Positions 17,650 through 26,210 of a stretch of DNA of 51,976 nucleotides are shown here, in pieces (position 1 is the stretch's first letter; every line of letters starts with the position of its first letter). The notes beneath the pieces were generated by a model. That model was given only the letters and a program-made list of their open reading frames with translations, made no database searches and was not told the DNA's origin. Position numbers and translations under genes: made by a program. Source of the DNA: an uncultured Bacteroidales bacterium (GTDB lineage: Bacteria > Bacteroidota > Bacteroidia > Bacteroidales > Marinilabiliaceae); assembly GCA_937892255.1 (NCBI GenBank), contig CALAUL010000096.1, positions 1 through 51,976 of the forward strand. Reading direction: 5' to 3'.

Positions 17650-18174
17650 ATGATATTCAAGGTAGAACATAATCCGCATATAATAGGTATGCTCCGGCGT
17701 AAGTGGCGTAAAGACGGACGTTTCACGGTGCGTGTCACGCATACGGGAACAGTCAGTGTCATACGTATGCCGTTGCATAAGGACATGAAGACGGAGGCAC
17801 AGATGAGGTGCCGAATGCGCTTTGTTAGGGCACAGGAAATGATGCTTGAGGCATTGGCGGACAAGAAGTTAAGACGTTTCTTTCAGCGACGACGTCTCCG
17901 TCGTGGTTATAAGACTCTTCGAGGCTGCATACGTGCCTATTACATCGAACAACTTATACGTCAAGAGCAGAATGACACTCGTCAAGCGTTGGGCGATATG
18001 ATGAGAAGTCGTCTGGACGAAGTGGAGAGAAACATTGCGACATGTGCCGTTGTCGCACGAGATGAGGAGCCTACTGTAATGTGTGCCACCGCTTTGGTGA
18101 CGACCGAAATCATACATAGAGACGCAGAACCGAAGCCATCATGCGCTGTCGACGCTGATATAGGCGATGGATAG
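17650..18174 (+). CDS. Small basic protein of unknown function
   Basis: This 174-residue protein is not one I recognise. The frame is open upstream to 17584, but the ATG at 17650, just after a -7 element, is the sensible start. There is no signal peptide or membrane segment. Residues 1-100 are very basic (RRKWRKDGRF, RRFFQRRRLRRGYK), which suggests nucleic-acid binding; the C-terminal third is acidic and Cys-containing. The stretch KTEAQMRCRMRFVRAQEM, followed by a long helical region, faintly recalls small Bacteroidetes proteins of unknown function that carry a similar Q..R.RF signature, but I cannot confirm this. It stands alone between argS and waaA with its own promoter. Confidence 0.6.
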   Translation: MIFKVEHNPHIIGMLRRKWRKDGRFTVRVTHTGTVSVIRMPLHKDMKTEAQMRCRMRFVRAQEMMLEALADKKLRRFFQRRRLRRGYKTLRGCIRAYYIEQLIRQEQNDTRQALGDMMRSRLDEVERNIATCAVVARDEEPTVMCATALVTTEIIHRDAEPKPSCAVDADIGDG

Positions 18175-18215
18175 TATAAATTACGTGCAAATAGCTCTAT
18201 TACGAAAAAAAAATA

Positions 18216-18223
18216 TACCTTTG
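18216..18223 (+). promoter_or_regulatory. -7 element of waaA
   Basis: TACCTTTG matches TAnnTTTG and lies 20 bp before the waaA ATG. An A-rich run precedes it and no clear TTG is at -33. Confidence 0.55.
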
Positions 18224-18243
18224 CACTGCAACAAAAAAGGAAG

Positions 18244-19470
18244 ATGACAACGATATTATACATGTTGGCCTTGTGGCTATATTCGGGAGCATTGGTGATA
18301 GCCTCGGTCTTTAATAAGAAAGCTCGATTGCTCTTGTGCGGACGTCGCGAGACGTGGCGTAAGTTGAGGCTGTATATCAATGACGAGAAATGTGTGTGGA
18401 TACATGCCGCGTCGTTGGGCGAGTTTGAACAAGGACGTCCTATAATAGAGGCAGTGAAAGCTAAATATCCGGATAAGAAGATTGTACTTACATTCTACAG
18501 CCCGAGTGGTTACGAGGTGCGCAAAAACTACCAACTGTGTGACCTCGTGTGCTATTTGCCATCGGACGACATTGTAGGCTCGAGGAAGTTCATAGAGACC
18601 GTCAATCCCGAAGTGGCAATATTTGTCAAGTATGAGTTCTGGCATTTCTATCTCAAGGAGTTGAAGAAACACAACATACCAACTTTCGGAGTCTCGATGA
18701 TATTCCGACCGCAGCAGGTGTTTTTCAAACCACACGGCGGTTGGTTCCGTAATATGTTGAAGAACTTCACACATATCTATGTGCAAGATGAGCCGTCAAA
18801 GGCATTGCTCGATGGCATAGGCATCACTCAAAACACGGTGGCAGGCGACACACGCTTTGACCGAGTGGCGGCAATAGCAGAGTCGGCCGGAGAGATAGAC
18901 TTGGCGGTGAGATTTGTAAAGGACTTTGAAGGTACTGTCATCGTTGCCGGTAGCACGTGGGAACCGGACGAGGAGTTGCTCTTGCCGTACGTCAATGACC
19001 CGAACAATGACGTGAAGCTCATTATTGCGCCACATGAGATAGGCGAAGCGCGTGTCAAAGGACTATGCTCGAAACTTAAGGTGTCACATTTCCGATATAC
19101 TGCACCTCCGGCCAATCCCGAGACATGCAAGGTGATGGTAGTTAATACCATGGGAATGCTCTCTGCCATATACCGCTACGGACATATAGCCTATGTAGGT
19201 GGTGGATTTGGAGCCGGTATACACAATACACTCGAAGCAGCCACTTACGGCATGCCGGTGATATTCGGACCTAAATACAAGAAGTTTAAAGAGGCGTGTG
19301 ACCTTATCCAATGTGGTGCAGGTTATACTATAAACAATGAGAAAGAGTTAAGAGATGTTTTGGATACTTTGCGGACTGATATACAGAGAATGGCGACGGC
19401 GAAAGAAGCCGCGTCAAAATACGTAAAGAGTATGTGCGGTGCTACAGATTTGATAATGAAAAATCTGTAG
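18244..19470 (+). CDS. waaA: 3-deoxy-D-manno-octulosonic acid (Kdo) transferase
   Basis: This 408-residue GT30 enzyme adds Kdo to lipid A precursor at the cytoplasmic face of the inner membrane. It has an N-terminal membrane anchor (LYMLALWLYSGALVIASV), the conserved WIHAASLGEFEQGRP segment containing the catalytic Glu of the family, LTFYSPSGYE, and the C-terminal YVGGGFGAGIHNTLEAA with the nucleotide-sugar-binding Glu. The length is normal. It points to a Gram-negative envelope with lipopolysaccharide or lipooligosaccharide. Confidence 0.93.
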   Translation: MTTILYMLALWLYSGALVIASVFNKKARLLLCGRRETWRKLRLYINDEKCVWIHAASLGEFEQGRPIIEAVKAKYPDKKIVLTFYSPSGYEVRKNYQLCDLVCYLPSDDIVGSRKFIETVNPEVAIFVKYEFWHFYLKELKKHNIPTFGVSMIFRPQQVFFKPHGGWFRNMLKNFTHIYVQDEPSKALLDGIGITQNTVAGDTRFDRVAAIAESAGEIDLAVRFVKDFEGTVIVAGSTWEPDEELLLPYVNDPNNDVKLIIAPHEIGEARVKGLCSKLKVSHFRYTAPPANPETCKVMVVNTMGMLSAIYRYGHIAYVGGGFGAGIHNTLEAATYGMPVIFGPKYKKFKEACDLIQCGAGYTINNEKELRDVLDTLRTDIQRMATAKEAASKYVKSMCGATDLIMKNL

Positions 19471-19488
19471 TATGTCGTTATTTATTAT

Positions 19489-19496
19489 TAACTTTG
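19489..19496 (+). promoter_or_regulatory. -7 element of ileS
   Basis: TAACTTTG matches TAnnTTTG and ends 7 bases before the ATG at 19504, which implies a leaderless or nearly leaderless message. Confidence 0.6.
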
Positions 19497-19503
19497 TCGC
19501 GTG

Positions 19504-22500
19504 ATGAAAAAGAGATTTACAGAATATAAGGGATTGGACCTCTCTCAGGTAAATAAAGATGTCCTAACAAAGTGGAATGCAAATAATACATTTGCAGGTA
19601 GTTTAGATGCTCGTAAGGGCTGTCCTGAATATGTCTTTTTTGACGGACCTCCTTCAGCAAATGGTACACCGGGTATACACCACGTGATGGCTCGTGCTAT
19701 CAAAGATACTTTCTGCCGTTATAAGACACAGCAAGGTTTCATGGTGTGTCGTAAGGCTGGTTGGGATACTCATGGCTTGCCTGTTGAGCTTGGAGTAGAA
19801 AAGGCTCTCGGCATTACTAAAGAGGATATCGGTAAAAAGATTTCTGTAGATGGATACAATGAGGCTTGTCGTAAGGACGTGATGAAGTTTATTGACCAAT
19901 GGACTGACCTTACTCACAAGATGGGCTATTGGATAGATATGAACGACCCTTATATCACTTATGACAATAAGTATATCGAATCGTTGTGGTGGCTCTTAAA
20001 GCAACTCTACGAAAAGGGCTTGCTCTATAAAGGTTATACCATTCAGCCATATTCACCAGCCGCAGGTACAGGACTCTCTACTCACGAACTTAACCAGCCG
20101 GGTTGTTATCGTGATGTTAAGGATACTACGCTCACTGCGCAGTTCCGCATGGTAGACAATGGCAAACTTAACCTCCCAAGCGAAGGTCTTCCTGTATATT
20201 TCTTAGCATGGACAACGACACCTTGGACATTGCCATCTAACACAGCACTATGTGTAGGCGAAAATATTGTCTACAACGCTATAAAGACTTTCAACCCATA
20301 TACCGCAGAACCTCAGGTTGTGATATTGGCGCAAGACCTTATAAAGGCTTATTTCCCAGCCGAGGGCGCAGAACTTGAGATGGCTTATCAGGCAGGCGAC
20401 AAGAAGTTGCCGTATAGAGTTATTGCTGAGTTTAAGGGTAAAGATCTTGTCGGTGCAAACTACGAACAGCTCATGCCTATGGCTCGCCCTAATGGTAAAG
20501 CGTTTGAGGTTATCTCGGGCGACTACGTTACAACGTCTGACGGTACAGGTATCGTTCATATCGCACCAACATTCGGTGCCGATGATGCACGCGTGGCACG
20601 CAACTTCGGCATCGCTCCGCTTATGGTCGTTGACAAAGACGGCAAGGAACAGCCTATGGTTGATAAGCAAGGTCGTTTCTTCCCTCTTAGCGAACTTGAT
20701 GCACAGTATGTAGCGGATTTTGTGAATGTCGAAGCATACAATGAGTTCGCAGGTCGTTATGTCAAGAATGCTTACGATGCTACATTGACAGACAAAGATG
20801 CTACTCTCGATATAGATATTTCGGTAAAACTCAAAGGCGAGAATAAGGCCTTCAAGATAGAGAAACATTCTCACTCATATCCTCATTGTTGGAGAACAGA
20901 CAAGCCGGTGCTTTACTATCCGCTCGACTCGTGGTTTATCCGTAGTACAGCTGTACGTGAGCGTATGATAGAACTCAATAATACTATCAATTGGAAACCA
21001 GCTTCTACAGGTTCAGGTCGTTTCGGCAATTGGCTTGAGAATCTTCAGGACTGGAACCTCTCTCGTTCGCGTTATTGGGGTACGCCACTTCCTATTTGGC
21101 GTACAGAAGATGGTAAGGAGGAGATGTGCATAGGGTCGATGGAAGAGCTTATGGCAGAGATAGAGAAGTCTGTTGCTGCTGGTATCATGACGGAAAACCC
21201 ATACAAGAATTTCAAAGTTGGCGATATGAGCGCAGAGAACTACTCTCCTAAGAATATTGACCTTCACCGTCCGTATATTGATGGAGTAGTCTTAGTGAGT
21301 GCAAGTGGCAAGCCTATGCGTCGCGAGGCAGACCTTATCGATGTGTGGTTTGATTCTGGTGCAATGCCTTATGCTCAGTATCACTATCCATTTGAAAACA
21401 AAGAGACACTGCCATTTCCTGCTGATTTCATCGCAGAGGGTGTAGATCAGACACGTGGTTGGTTCTTCACGCTTCATGCCATAGCTACTATGTGCTTTGA
21501 TTCAGTAGCATTTAAGAACGTCATATCTAATGGACTTGTGTTGGATAAGAACGGCAATAAGATGTCTAAGCGTCTTGGTAATGCCGTAGACCCATTTGGT
21601 GCAATAGAGCAATATGGTGCAGATGCTGTTCGCTGGTATATGCTCACAAACTCTCAGCCATGGGACAATTTGAAATTTGACATTGCAGGTGTTGACGAAG
21701 TGCGTCGTAAGTTCTTCGGTACACTTTATAATACATATTCGTTCTTTGCTCTCTATGCTAATATAGATGGTTTTACAGGCGAAGAGGCTCAGGTGGATAT
21801 AGCAAAACGTCCAGAGATAGACCGTTGGATTATCTCGTTGCTCAATACTCTTGTTAAGGAGGTGACAGATGCATACGAGAGTTATGAGCCTACACGTGCC
21901 GGACGTGCTATACAGGACTTTGTGATGGAGAATCTATCTAACTGGTACGTACGTCTGAACCGTAAACGTTTCTGGGGTGGAGAGATGAACGAAGATAAAT
22001 TGGCAGCATATCAGACTCTCTTTGAGTGTTTGAAGACTGTGACTTTGTTGTCTGCACCTATAGCTCCATTCTTTACAGATAGACTATATTGTGATTTGAT
22101 GTCAGAGAAGGAGGTTGAGGCTTGTGGTACAGTTCACTTAGCAACGTTCCCAAAAGCTGATGAATCGCTTATCGATTCGGCGTTGGAGCAGCGTATGTAT
22201 TATGCACAGAGCTTGTCATCGATGATATTGGCGTTGCGTCGTAAGGTGAATATCAAGGTGCGTCAGCCACTTCAGAAGATTATGGTACCTGTGCTTGATG
22301 AGCAGTTTGCTCAACAGATAAAGGTGGTGCAGAATCTTATCCTTGCAGAGGTTAACGTTAAGGAGTTGGAACTCTTAACTGACACAGAGGGCGTAATAAA
22401 GAAGAAGATAAAGGCCAACTTTAAGACTCTCGGACCAAAGTACTCGAAGCTCATGAAGCAGATAGCTGCAGAGATAGCAAAGATGACATCGACAGATATT

Positions 22501-22929
22501 GCACGATTTGAGCGTGAAGGTTCGTACACATTGACCATAGGCGATGAGACAATAGTTCTTGCTCCTGAAGATGCTGAGATAACAGCAGAAGACATCGAAG
22601 GTCTCTTGGTGGCAAACGAAGGGAAACTGACAGTGGCTCTCGACGTGAACGTCACTCCGCAACTCAAGGAGGAGGGAATAGCACGCGAGTTTATCAACAG
22701 AATACAGAACATACGTAAAGACTCGGGCTTTGACGTGACGGACAAGATACGTGTTTTCATCAACCGTCACGACGCTATCAACGCCGCTATAGAGAATTTT
22801 GGAGAGTACATCGGACAGCAGACATTGGCCGTTGAGGTGGCTCTTACAGAGGGATTGACAGAGGCAGATAGTGTAAAAGTCGAACTCGATGAAGAGGTAG
22901 TCACTTACGTACAGATAAATAAAATTTAG
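19504..22929 (+). CDS. ileS: Isoleucyl-tRNA synthetase
   Basis: This 1141-residue class I synthetase charges tRNA-Ile and carries an editing domain. The HIGH-type motif reads GIHH in PPSANGTPGIHHVMARA, the WDTHGLP segment follows, and KMSKR is at 686-690 in GNKMSKRLGN. The editing domain includes TTPWTLPSN and GTGIVHIAP. The long length and GIHH variant fit the eukaryote-like IleS type common in Bacteroidetes, which is often less sensitive to mupirocin; that last point is inference. The ATG at 19504 is preferred over the GTG one codon earlier. It heads a cluster with the DksA-family gene and lspA. Confidence 0.96.
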   Translation: MKKRFTEYKGLDLSQVNKDVLTKWNANNTFAGSLDARKGCPEYVFFDGPPSANGTPGIHHVMARAIKDTFCRYKTQQGFMVCRKAGWDTHGLPVELGVEKALGITKEDIGKKISVDGYNEACRKDVMKFIDQWTDLTHKMGYWIDMNDPYITYDNKYIESLWWLLKQLYEKGLLYKGYTIQPYSPAAGTGLSTHELNQPGCYRDVKDTTLTAQFRMVDNGKLNLPSEGLPVYFLAWTTTPWTLPSNTALCVGENIVYNAIKTFNPYTAEPQVVILAQDLIKAYFPAEGAELEMAYQAGDKKLPYRVIAEFKGKDLVGANYEQLMPMARPNGKAFEVISGDYVTTSDGTGIVHIAPTFGADDARVARNFGIAPLMVVDKDGKEQPMVDKQGRFFPLSELDAQYVADFVNVEAYNEFAGRYVKNAYDATLTDKDATLDIDISVKLKGENKAFKIEKHSHSYPHCWRTDKPVLYYPLDSWFIRSTAVRERMIELNNTINWKPASTGSGRFGNWLENLQDWNLSRSRYWGTPLPIWRTEDGKEEMCIGSMEELMAEIEKSVAAGIMTENPYKNFKVGDMSAENYSPKNIDLHRPYIDGVVLVSASGKPMRREADLIDVWFDSGAMPYAQYHYPFENKETLPFPADFIAEGVDQTRGWFFTLHAIATMCFDSVAFKNVISNGLVLDKNGNKMSKRLGNAVDPFGAIEQYGADAVRWYMLTNSQPWDNLKFDIAGVDEVRRKFFGTLYNTYSFFALYANIDGFTGEEAQVDIAKRPEIDRWIISLLNTLVKEVTDAYESYEPTRAGRAIQDFVMENLSNWYVRLNRKRFWGGEMNEDKLAAYQTLFECLKTVTLLSAPIAPFFTDRLYCDLMSEKEVEACGTVHLATFPKADESLIDSALEQRMYYAQSLSSMILALRRKVNIKVRQPLQKIMVPVLDEQFAQQIKVVQNLILAEVNVKELELLTDTEGVIKKKIKANFKTLGPKYSKLMKQIAAEIAKMTSTDIARFEREGSYTLTIGDETIVLAPEDAEITAEDIEGLLVANEGKLTVALDVNVTPQLKEEGIAREFINRIQNIRKDSGFDVTDKIRVFINRHDAINAAIENFGEYIGQQTLAVEVALTEGLTEADSVKVELDEEVVTYVQINKI

Positions 22930-22943
22930 TATAACCTAATCAT

Positions 22944-22950
22944 AAGGAGG
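22944..22950 (+). promoter_or_regulatory. Strong Shine-Dalgarno of the DksA-family gene
   Basis: AAGGAGG lies 9 bases before the ATG at 22960. Most genes in this window have no such site, as is usual in Bacteroidetes. Confidence 0.6.
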
Positions 22951-22959
22951 ACCCCGATT

Positions 22960-23328
22960 ATGGCTAGATATTCAGACGAAGAATTGCAGGAGTTCAAGGA
23001 GATAATACTTGAAAAACTCGAAACAGCGAAACGCGACTACGATTTGTATCGCAATTCGATGACACATGGAGATGAAAACGGCACACAAGACACATCGCCA
23101 ACATTCCACAACTTGGAAGAGAGTGCGGCTGTGTTGTCAAAAGAGGAAGCTGGCAAGTTGGCACAACGTCAGCAGAAGTTTATACAGAACCTTCAGGCAG
23201 CCCTCGTACGCATCGAAAATAAGACTTACGGTGTATGTCGCGAGACAGGCAAGTTGATACCGAAAGAGCGTCTACGTGCTGTGCCACATGCAACATTGTC
23301 AATAGAAGCAAAAGAGAAACAAAAATAG
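22960..23328 (+). CDS. dksA: TraR/DksA family RNA polymerase-binding regulator
   Basis: This 122-residue protein belongs to the DksA/TraR family, which enters the RNA polymerase secondary channel and adjusts transcription during starvation. It has an N-terminal coiled coil (about 5-85) and the globular C-terminal motif YGVCRETGKLIPKERLRAVP. Only one Cys (C88) of the four zinc-ligand positions remains; this is, to my knowledge, usual for the Bacteroidetes members and not decay. It lies between ileS and lspA, a conserved order in Bacteroidetes. Confidence 0.88.
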   Translation: MARYSDEELQEFKEIILEKLETAKRDYDLYRNSMTHGDENGTQDTSPTFHNLEESAAVLSKEEAGKLAQRQQKFIQNLQAALVRIENKTYGVCRETGKLIPKERLRAVPHATLSIEAKEKQK

Positions 23329-23337
23329 GTCTGCCGG

Positions 23338-23967
23338 ATGAACAACAAATCACTCTTATCTGTAATACTGATAAGTGCCATATTGATAATAGACCAAATC
23401 TTAAAGATATGGGTCAAGACACACATGATGCTCGGAGATGAATTCCTAATGTTCGGTCAGGAGTGGTTTCGCATACATTTTGTGGAAAATAACGGCATGG
23501 CATTCGGGATAGAGATGTTGGGTGGTAGCGTTGGCAAGCTTATACTGTCATTGTTTAGAATAGTGGCTGTTGCTGCCATAGGTTGGTACTTGTTTCAGAA
23601 CTGCAAAAAGGGTTGCAGTACCATGTTGGCCGTATGTGTGTCGATGATATTTGCCGGAGCTGTGGGAAATGTTATCGATGGCGTATTCTACGGTGTAATC
23701 TTTGATACAAGTTATGGTCATATTGCCTCGTTTTTACCTGAGGCAGGAGGTTATAGCACATGGATGCAAGGTCGGGTGGTGGATATGTTCTATTTTCCTC
23801 TCATAGACGGATATTTCCCTGAGTGGTTGCCGATATGGGGAGGGGAACACTTCTTGTTTTTCCGTCCTGTGTTCAACTTTGCCGATGCATCGATATCTGT
23901 TGGCATTGCGATGCTGATACTCTTCGCTCGTAAGGAGTTGAGCGATAGCTTTTCCGAGCGAGGTTAA
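23338..23967 (+). CDS. lspA: Lipoprotein signal peptidase (signal peptidase II)
   Basis: This 209-residue inner-membrane aspartic peptidase cleaves prolipoprotein signal peptides after lipid attachment. It has four membrane segments, the VENNGMAFG motif near residue 50, and the catalytic pair most likely D149 (GRVVDMFYFP) and D183 (FNFADASISVG). An extra loop of about 30 residues before D149 is typical of Bacteroidetes LspA. The window encodes several of its substrates, including the lipoproteins at 920, 1898, 3215 and 40330. Confidence 0.95.
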   Translation: MNNKSLLSVILISAILIIDQILKIWVKTHMMLGDEFLMFGQEWFRIHFVENNGMAFGIEMLGGSVGKLILSLFRIVAVAAIGWYLFQNCKKGCSTMLAVCVSMIFAGAVGNVIDGVFYGVIFDTSYGHIASFLPEAGGYSTWMQGRVVDMFYFPLIDGYFPEWLPIWGGEHFLFFRPVFNFADASISVGIAMLILFARKELSDSFSERG

Positions 23968-23981
23968 AAAAAGTTAACTAT

Positions 23982-24012
23982 TTTGCTATTGGGAAAATAA
24001 GTCGTATCTTTG
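23982..24012 (+). promoter_or_regulatory. Promoter of initiator tRNA
   Basis: TTTG at 23982-23985 and TATCTTTG at 24005-24012 are separated by 19 bp, matching the Bacteroidetes -33/-7 pattern. Confidence 0.75.
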
Positions 24013-24059
24013 CAGTGCAAATGTGACGGTGAATTACGCTATGACATTTGAAAATATAT

Positions 24060-24132
<73 letters not shown>

Positions 24133-24139
24133 CTAAGAG

Positions 24140-24170
24140 GCGAATCAAAGTAATTTGGTTCGCTTTTTTT
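24140..24170 (+). terminator. Terminator of the initiator tRNA
   Basis: GCGAATCAAA (24140-24149), loop GTAA, TTTGGTTCGC (24154-24163) and seven T form a strong rho-independent terminator. Confidence 0.9.
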
Positions 24171-24317
24171 ATTGAACGTACATCATGAACATAATTTGTC
24201 ATGTTACGAGGAGGGGGTGTGTTTGTCTGTTGGTTCTTTCTGTTGGGTTGTTGTCTTTGTAATATATTAAATCATTAAGTATAATCCTTTGACGTTGACA
24301 TGTTGACATCGGAGACT

Positions 24318-24383
24318 GTTTGAAGAGCATTTGAATGCCATTTAAACATCGTTTAAAGTAGATTAAAACGACATTTAAGCGAT
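24318..24383. repeat. 11-bp periodic tandem array, 6 units
   Basis: Six consecutive 11-bp units have the consensus rTTTrAAnnnn, for example GTTTGAAGAGC (24318), ATTTAAACATC (24340) and GTTTAAAGTAG (24351). It is the same type of unit, and the same number of units, as the second block upstream of the metal transporter (2991-3056). It ends 59 bp before the -33 element of the kinase-like gene. The sequence from 24171 to 24317 shows nothing else except the direct repeat TTGACATgTTGACAT near 24294-24309. Confidence 0.75.
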
Positions 24384-24442
24384 AGAAGAAAAATGGGATT
24401 GTTAAAAGGGTAATTGGAGAATATATTTTGATTGTCGTATAG

Positions 24443-24472
24443 TTGTAAGTCGAAAAATATATATTAACTTTG
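24443..24472 (+). promoter_or_regulatory. Promoter of the hybrid kinase-like gene
   Basis: TTG at 24443-24445 and TAACTTTG at 24465-24472 are 19 bp apart. The ATG begins 6 bases after the -7 element, so the message should be leaderless or nearly so. Confidence 0.75.
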
Positions 24473-24477
24473 TCGAA

Positions 24478-26187
24478 ATGACATTACTGAAGAAAATACT
24501 TGAATTGTTTGCAGTCTCTTCTGATGAGGATATATCGGCAGAGGTCAGTTTTCGTATGTCGTTTACCAACGTCATAAACATCTGTTTGCTTTTCTATAGC
24601 TTGCTTTTGGGGTTAGATGGTTTGTTTACAGAGGTAGTGTTTGTGGCAGTTACAAATCTATTGTTTTCAGTCTTGTTTATTTCATATTTCATCGTCACGT
24701 ATGTTATTCGCAAGTCGGATATATACCAAGTGGTGAATATGGTGATAGTCTTTGTGTACTTTATAGTTGCGTATATCAATGGCGGCTTCTTAGGATATGC
24801 AGGACAGCCTCTTATCTTATATCCGTTCATAGCCATGATAATACATGGACGCAGAGTAGGTTTTTTCTTGTCGCTGTTGCAGATGGCAATAATAGGAGTA
24901 TATGTGAGTTTGGTGATGTCTGGTATTATGCCGTTGGAGATATCGTATACCGTACAGGAGATGATAAACTCGTTTATACTTCAAATAGTTGGTATGGGAG
25001 TCTATTATGTGGCTATACGTTGGATGTCGTCGCTCATATATGATAAGATACATGATATTAGTATATTGCACGGAGAGTTAAAGAATAAAGATGAGTTGGT
25101 TAAGATGTTGTCATCGCAATTGAAAAGTCCTGCCAAAGATATAGAGAAGACGATCTATAAGTTGGGTGATGAGCGACTTACAGCTACGCAGCAAGATATG
25201 GTGTCGCTTGTCAAAGCCTCGACGGCAAACATCTTAGATCATATAGAGTCCATCAACAAAGCATCGACATATAATGTCAGGCCGATACCGAAAGAACAAG
25301 TTATCTTTAATATCTACGTCTCGTTATGCAACATCTTGGAGTTGTATAGCTCGCGAGAGCACAAGAATCTGCACTCCGTAGTTATGTCGAGTGAGATACC
25401 TCAGAAGTTGTACGGCAACAGTGTACTGTGCAGGCAAGTGTTCCTCTCGTGTTTCGAGGCTCTGTCAAGAAAGATAAACATCAAAGAAACGCCTTTGAAA
25501 ATAATTGTGTCATTGGCAGATATGTCTCCAAAGGGACTTAATGTTCATTTTAAGGTGGAGGTTAACACACGTATACATGTCGACCATCGAGATTTGACAC
25601 GATTGGAGAAAAAGCTTGTTGAGACGCTCGAACTTGACGCTATGCAACGTTTGGTAATGGCTTCGGAAGGAGACTTCGCCATAACGAACGACTTTGAGCA
25701 TTTGGATATAGAATTCTCGTTGCCATACGTAGATGCGGATCTCATGATTTCTAATGACTTGGTAACTCTTGAAGCATACAAAAACATAGATTTGGTATCA
25801 AAGATAGTGCCAATGTCAGAGGCAAAAGTACTTATCGTTGATGACAATATGCTCAATCAGAAAATAATGAGTATGTATGTTGCGGATAAGGTGAAGACAG
25901 TAGTGACGGCGTCGAGTGGCAAAGAGGCATTATCATTGTTTGAGAATACTCGTTTTGATATGATACTCATGGATTTACAGATGCCTGATATGGACGGCTT
26001 TGTCACGAGTATGAAAATCCGTGAAGCAGAGTCGGGCTTTGGACATCGGGTTCCTATTATAGCAGTGAGTGCCACGATGAATGACGATAACGAACAGAAG
26101 TGTTACGATGCCGGTATGGACGCATATATATTCAAGCCATTTAAGGCGGCGGATTTGCTTAGAATAATGCAGTCATATTTGGGGTAG
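24478..26187 (+). CDS. Membrane hybrid histidine-kinase-like protein without H box, with intact receiver
   Basis: This 569-residue protein has about six to seven membrane segments in residues 28-185, a short coiled linker, a region in the position of the kinase core (about 200-430), and a C-terminal receiver (about 446-569). The place of the H box reads LSSQLKSPAKDI (211-222): the family pattern S-H-E-L-R-T-P has no His here. The N box position reads LSCFEALSRKIN without the Asn, and no Gly-rich G boxes are seen. The receiver is complete: acidic pair VDD, phospho-acceptor D499 in LMDLQMPDMDG, VSAT, and K553 in FKPF. It probably receives phosphate from another kinase or acts by binding. It is followed by the S46 peptidase gene 23 bp on. 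Confidence 0.8.
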   Translation: MTLLKKILELFAVSSDEDISAEVSFRMSFTNVINICLLFYSLLLGLDGLFTEVVFVAVTNLLFSVLFISYFIVTYVIRKSDIYQVVNMVIVFVYFIVAYINGGFLGYAGQPLILYPFIAMIIHGRRVGFFLSLLQMAIIGVYVSLVMSGIMPLEISYTVQEMINSFILQIVGMGVYYVAIRWMSSLIYDKIHDISILHGELKNKDELVKMLSSQLKSPAKDIEKTIYKLGDERLTATQQDMVSLVKASTANILDHIESINKASTYNVRPIPKEQVIFNIYVSLCNILELYSSREHKNLHSVVMSSEIPQKLYGNSVLCRQVFLSCFEALSRKINIKETPLKIIVSLADMSPKGLNVHFKVEVNTRIHVDHRDLTRLEKKLVETLELDAMQRLVMASEGDFAITNDFEHLDIEFSLPYVDADLMISNDLVTLEAYKNIDLVSKIVPMSEAKVLIVDDNMLNQKIMSMYVADKVKTVVTASSGKEALSLFENTRFDMILMDLQMPDMDGFVTSMKIREAESGFGHRVPIIAVSATMNDDNEQKCYDAGMDAYIFKPFKAADLLRIMQSYLG

Positions 26188-26210
26188 TTAAATAATATTT
26201 TATAGTTTGT

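Noticed and set aside
22960..23328. DksA-family protein as a decayed zinc-finger protein
   Set aside because: The single Cys and the GKLI..ERLRAVPHATLSIEA block look like the normal Bacteroidetes form of the family, and the frame is intact.
26190..26210. TATAGTTTG just before the S46 peptidase gene as a -7 element
   Set aside because: It has three, not two, bases between TA and TTTG and the gene lies 23 bp after the kinase-like gene, so read-through is at least as likely.
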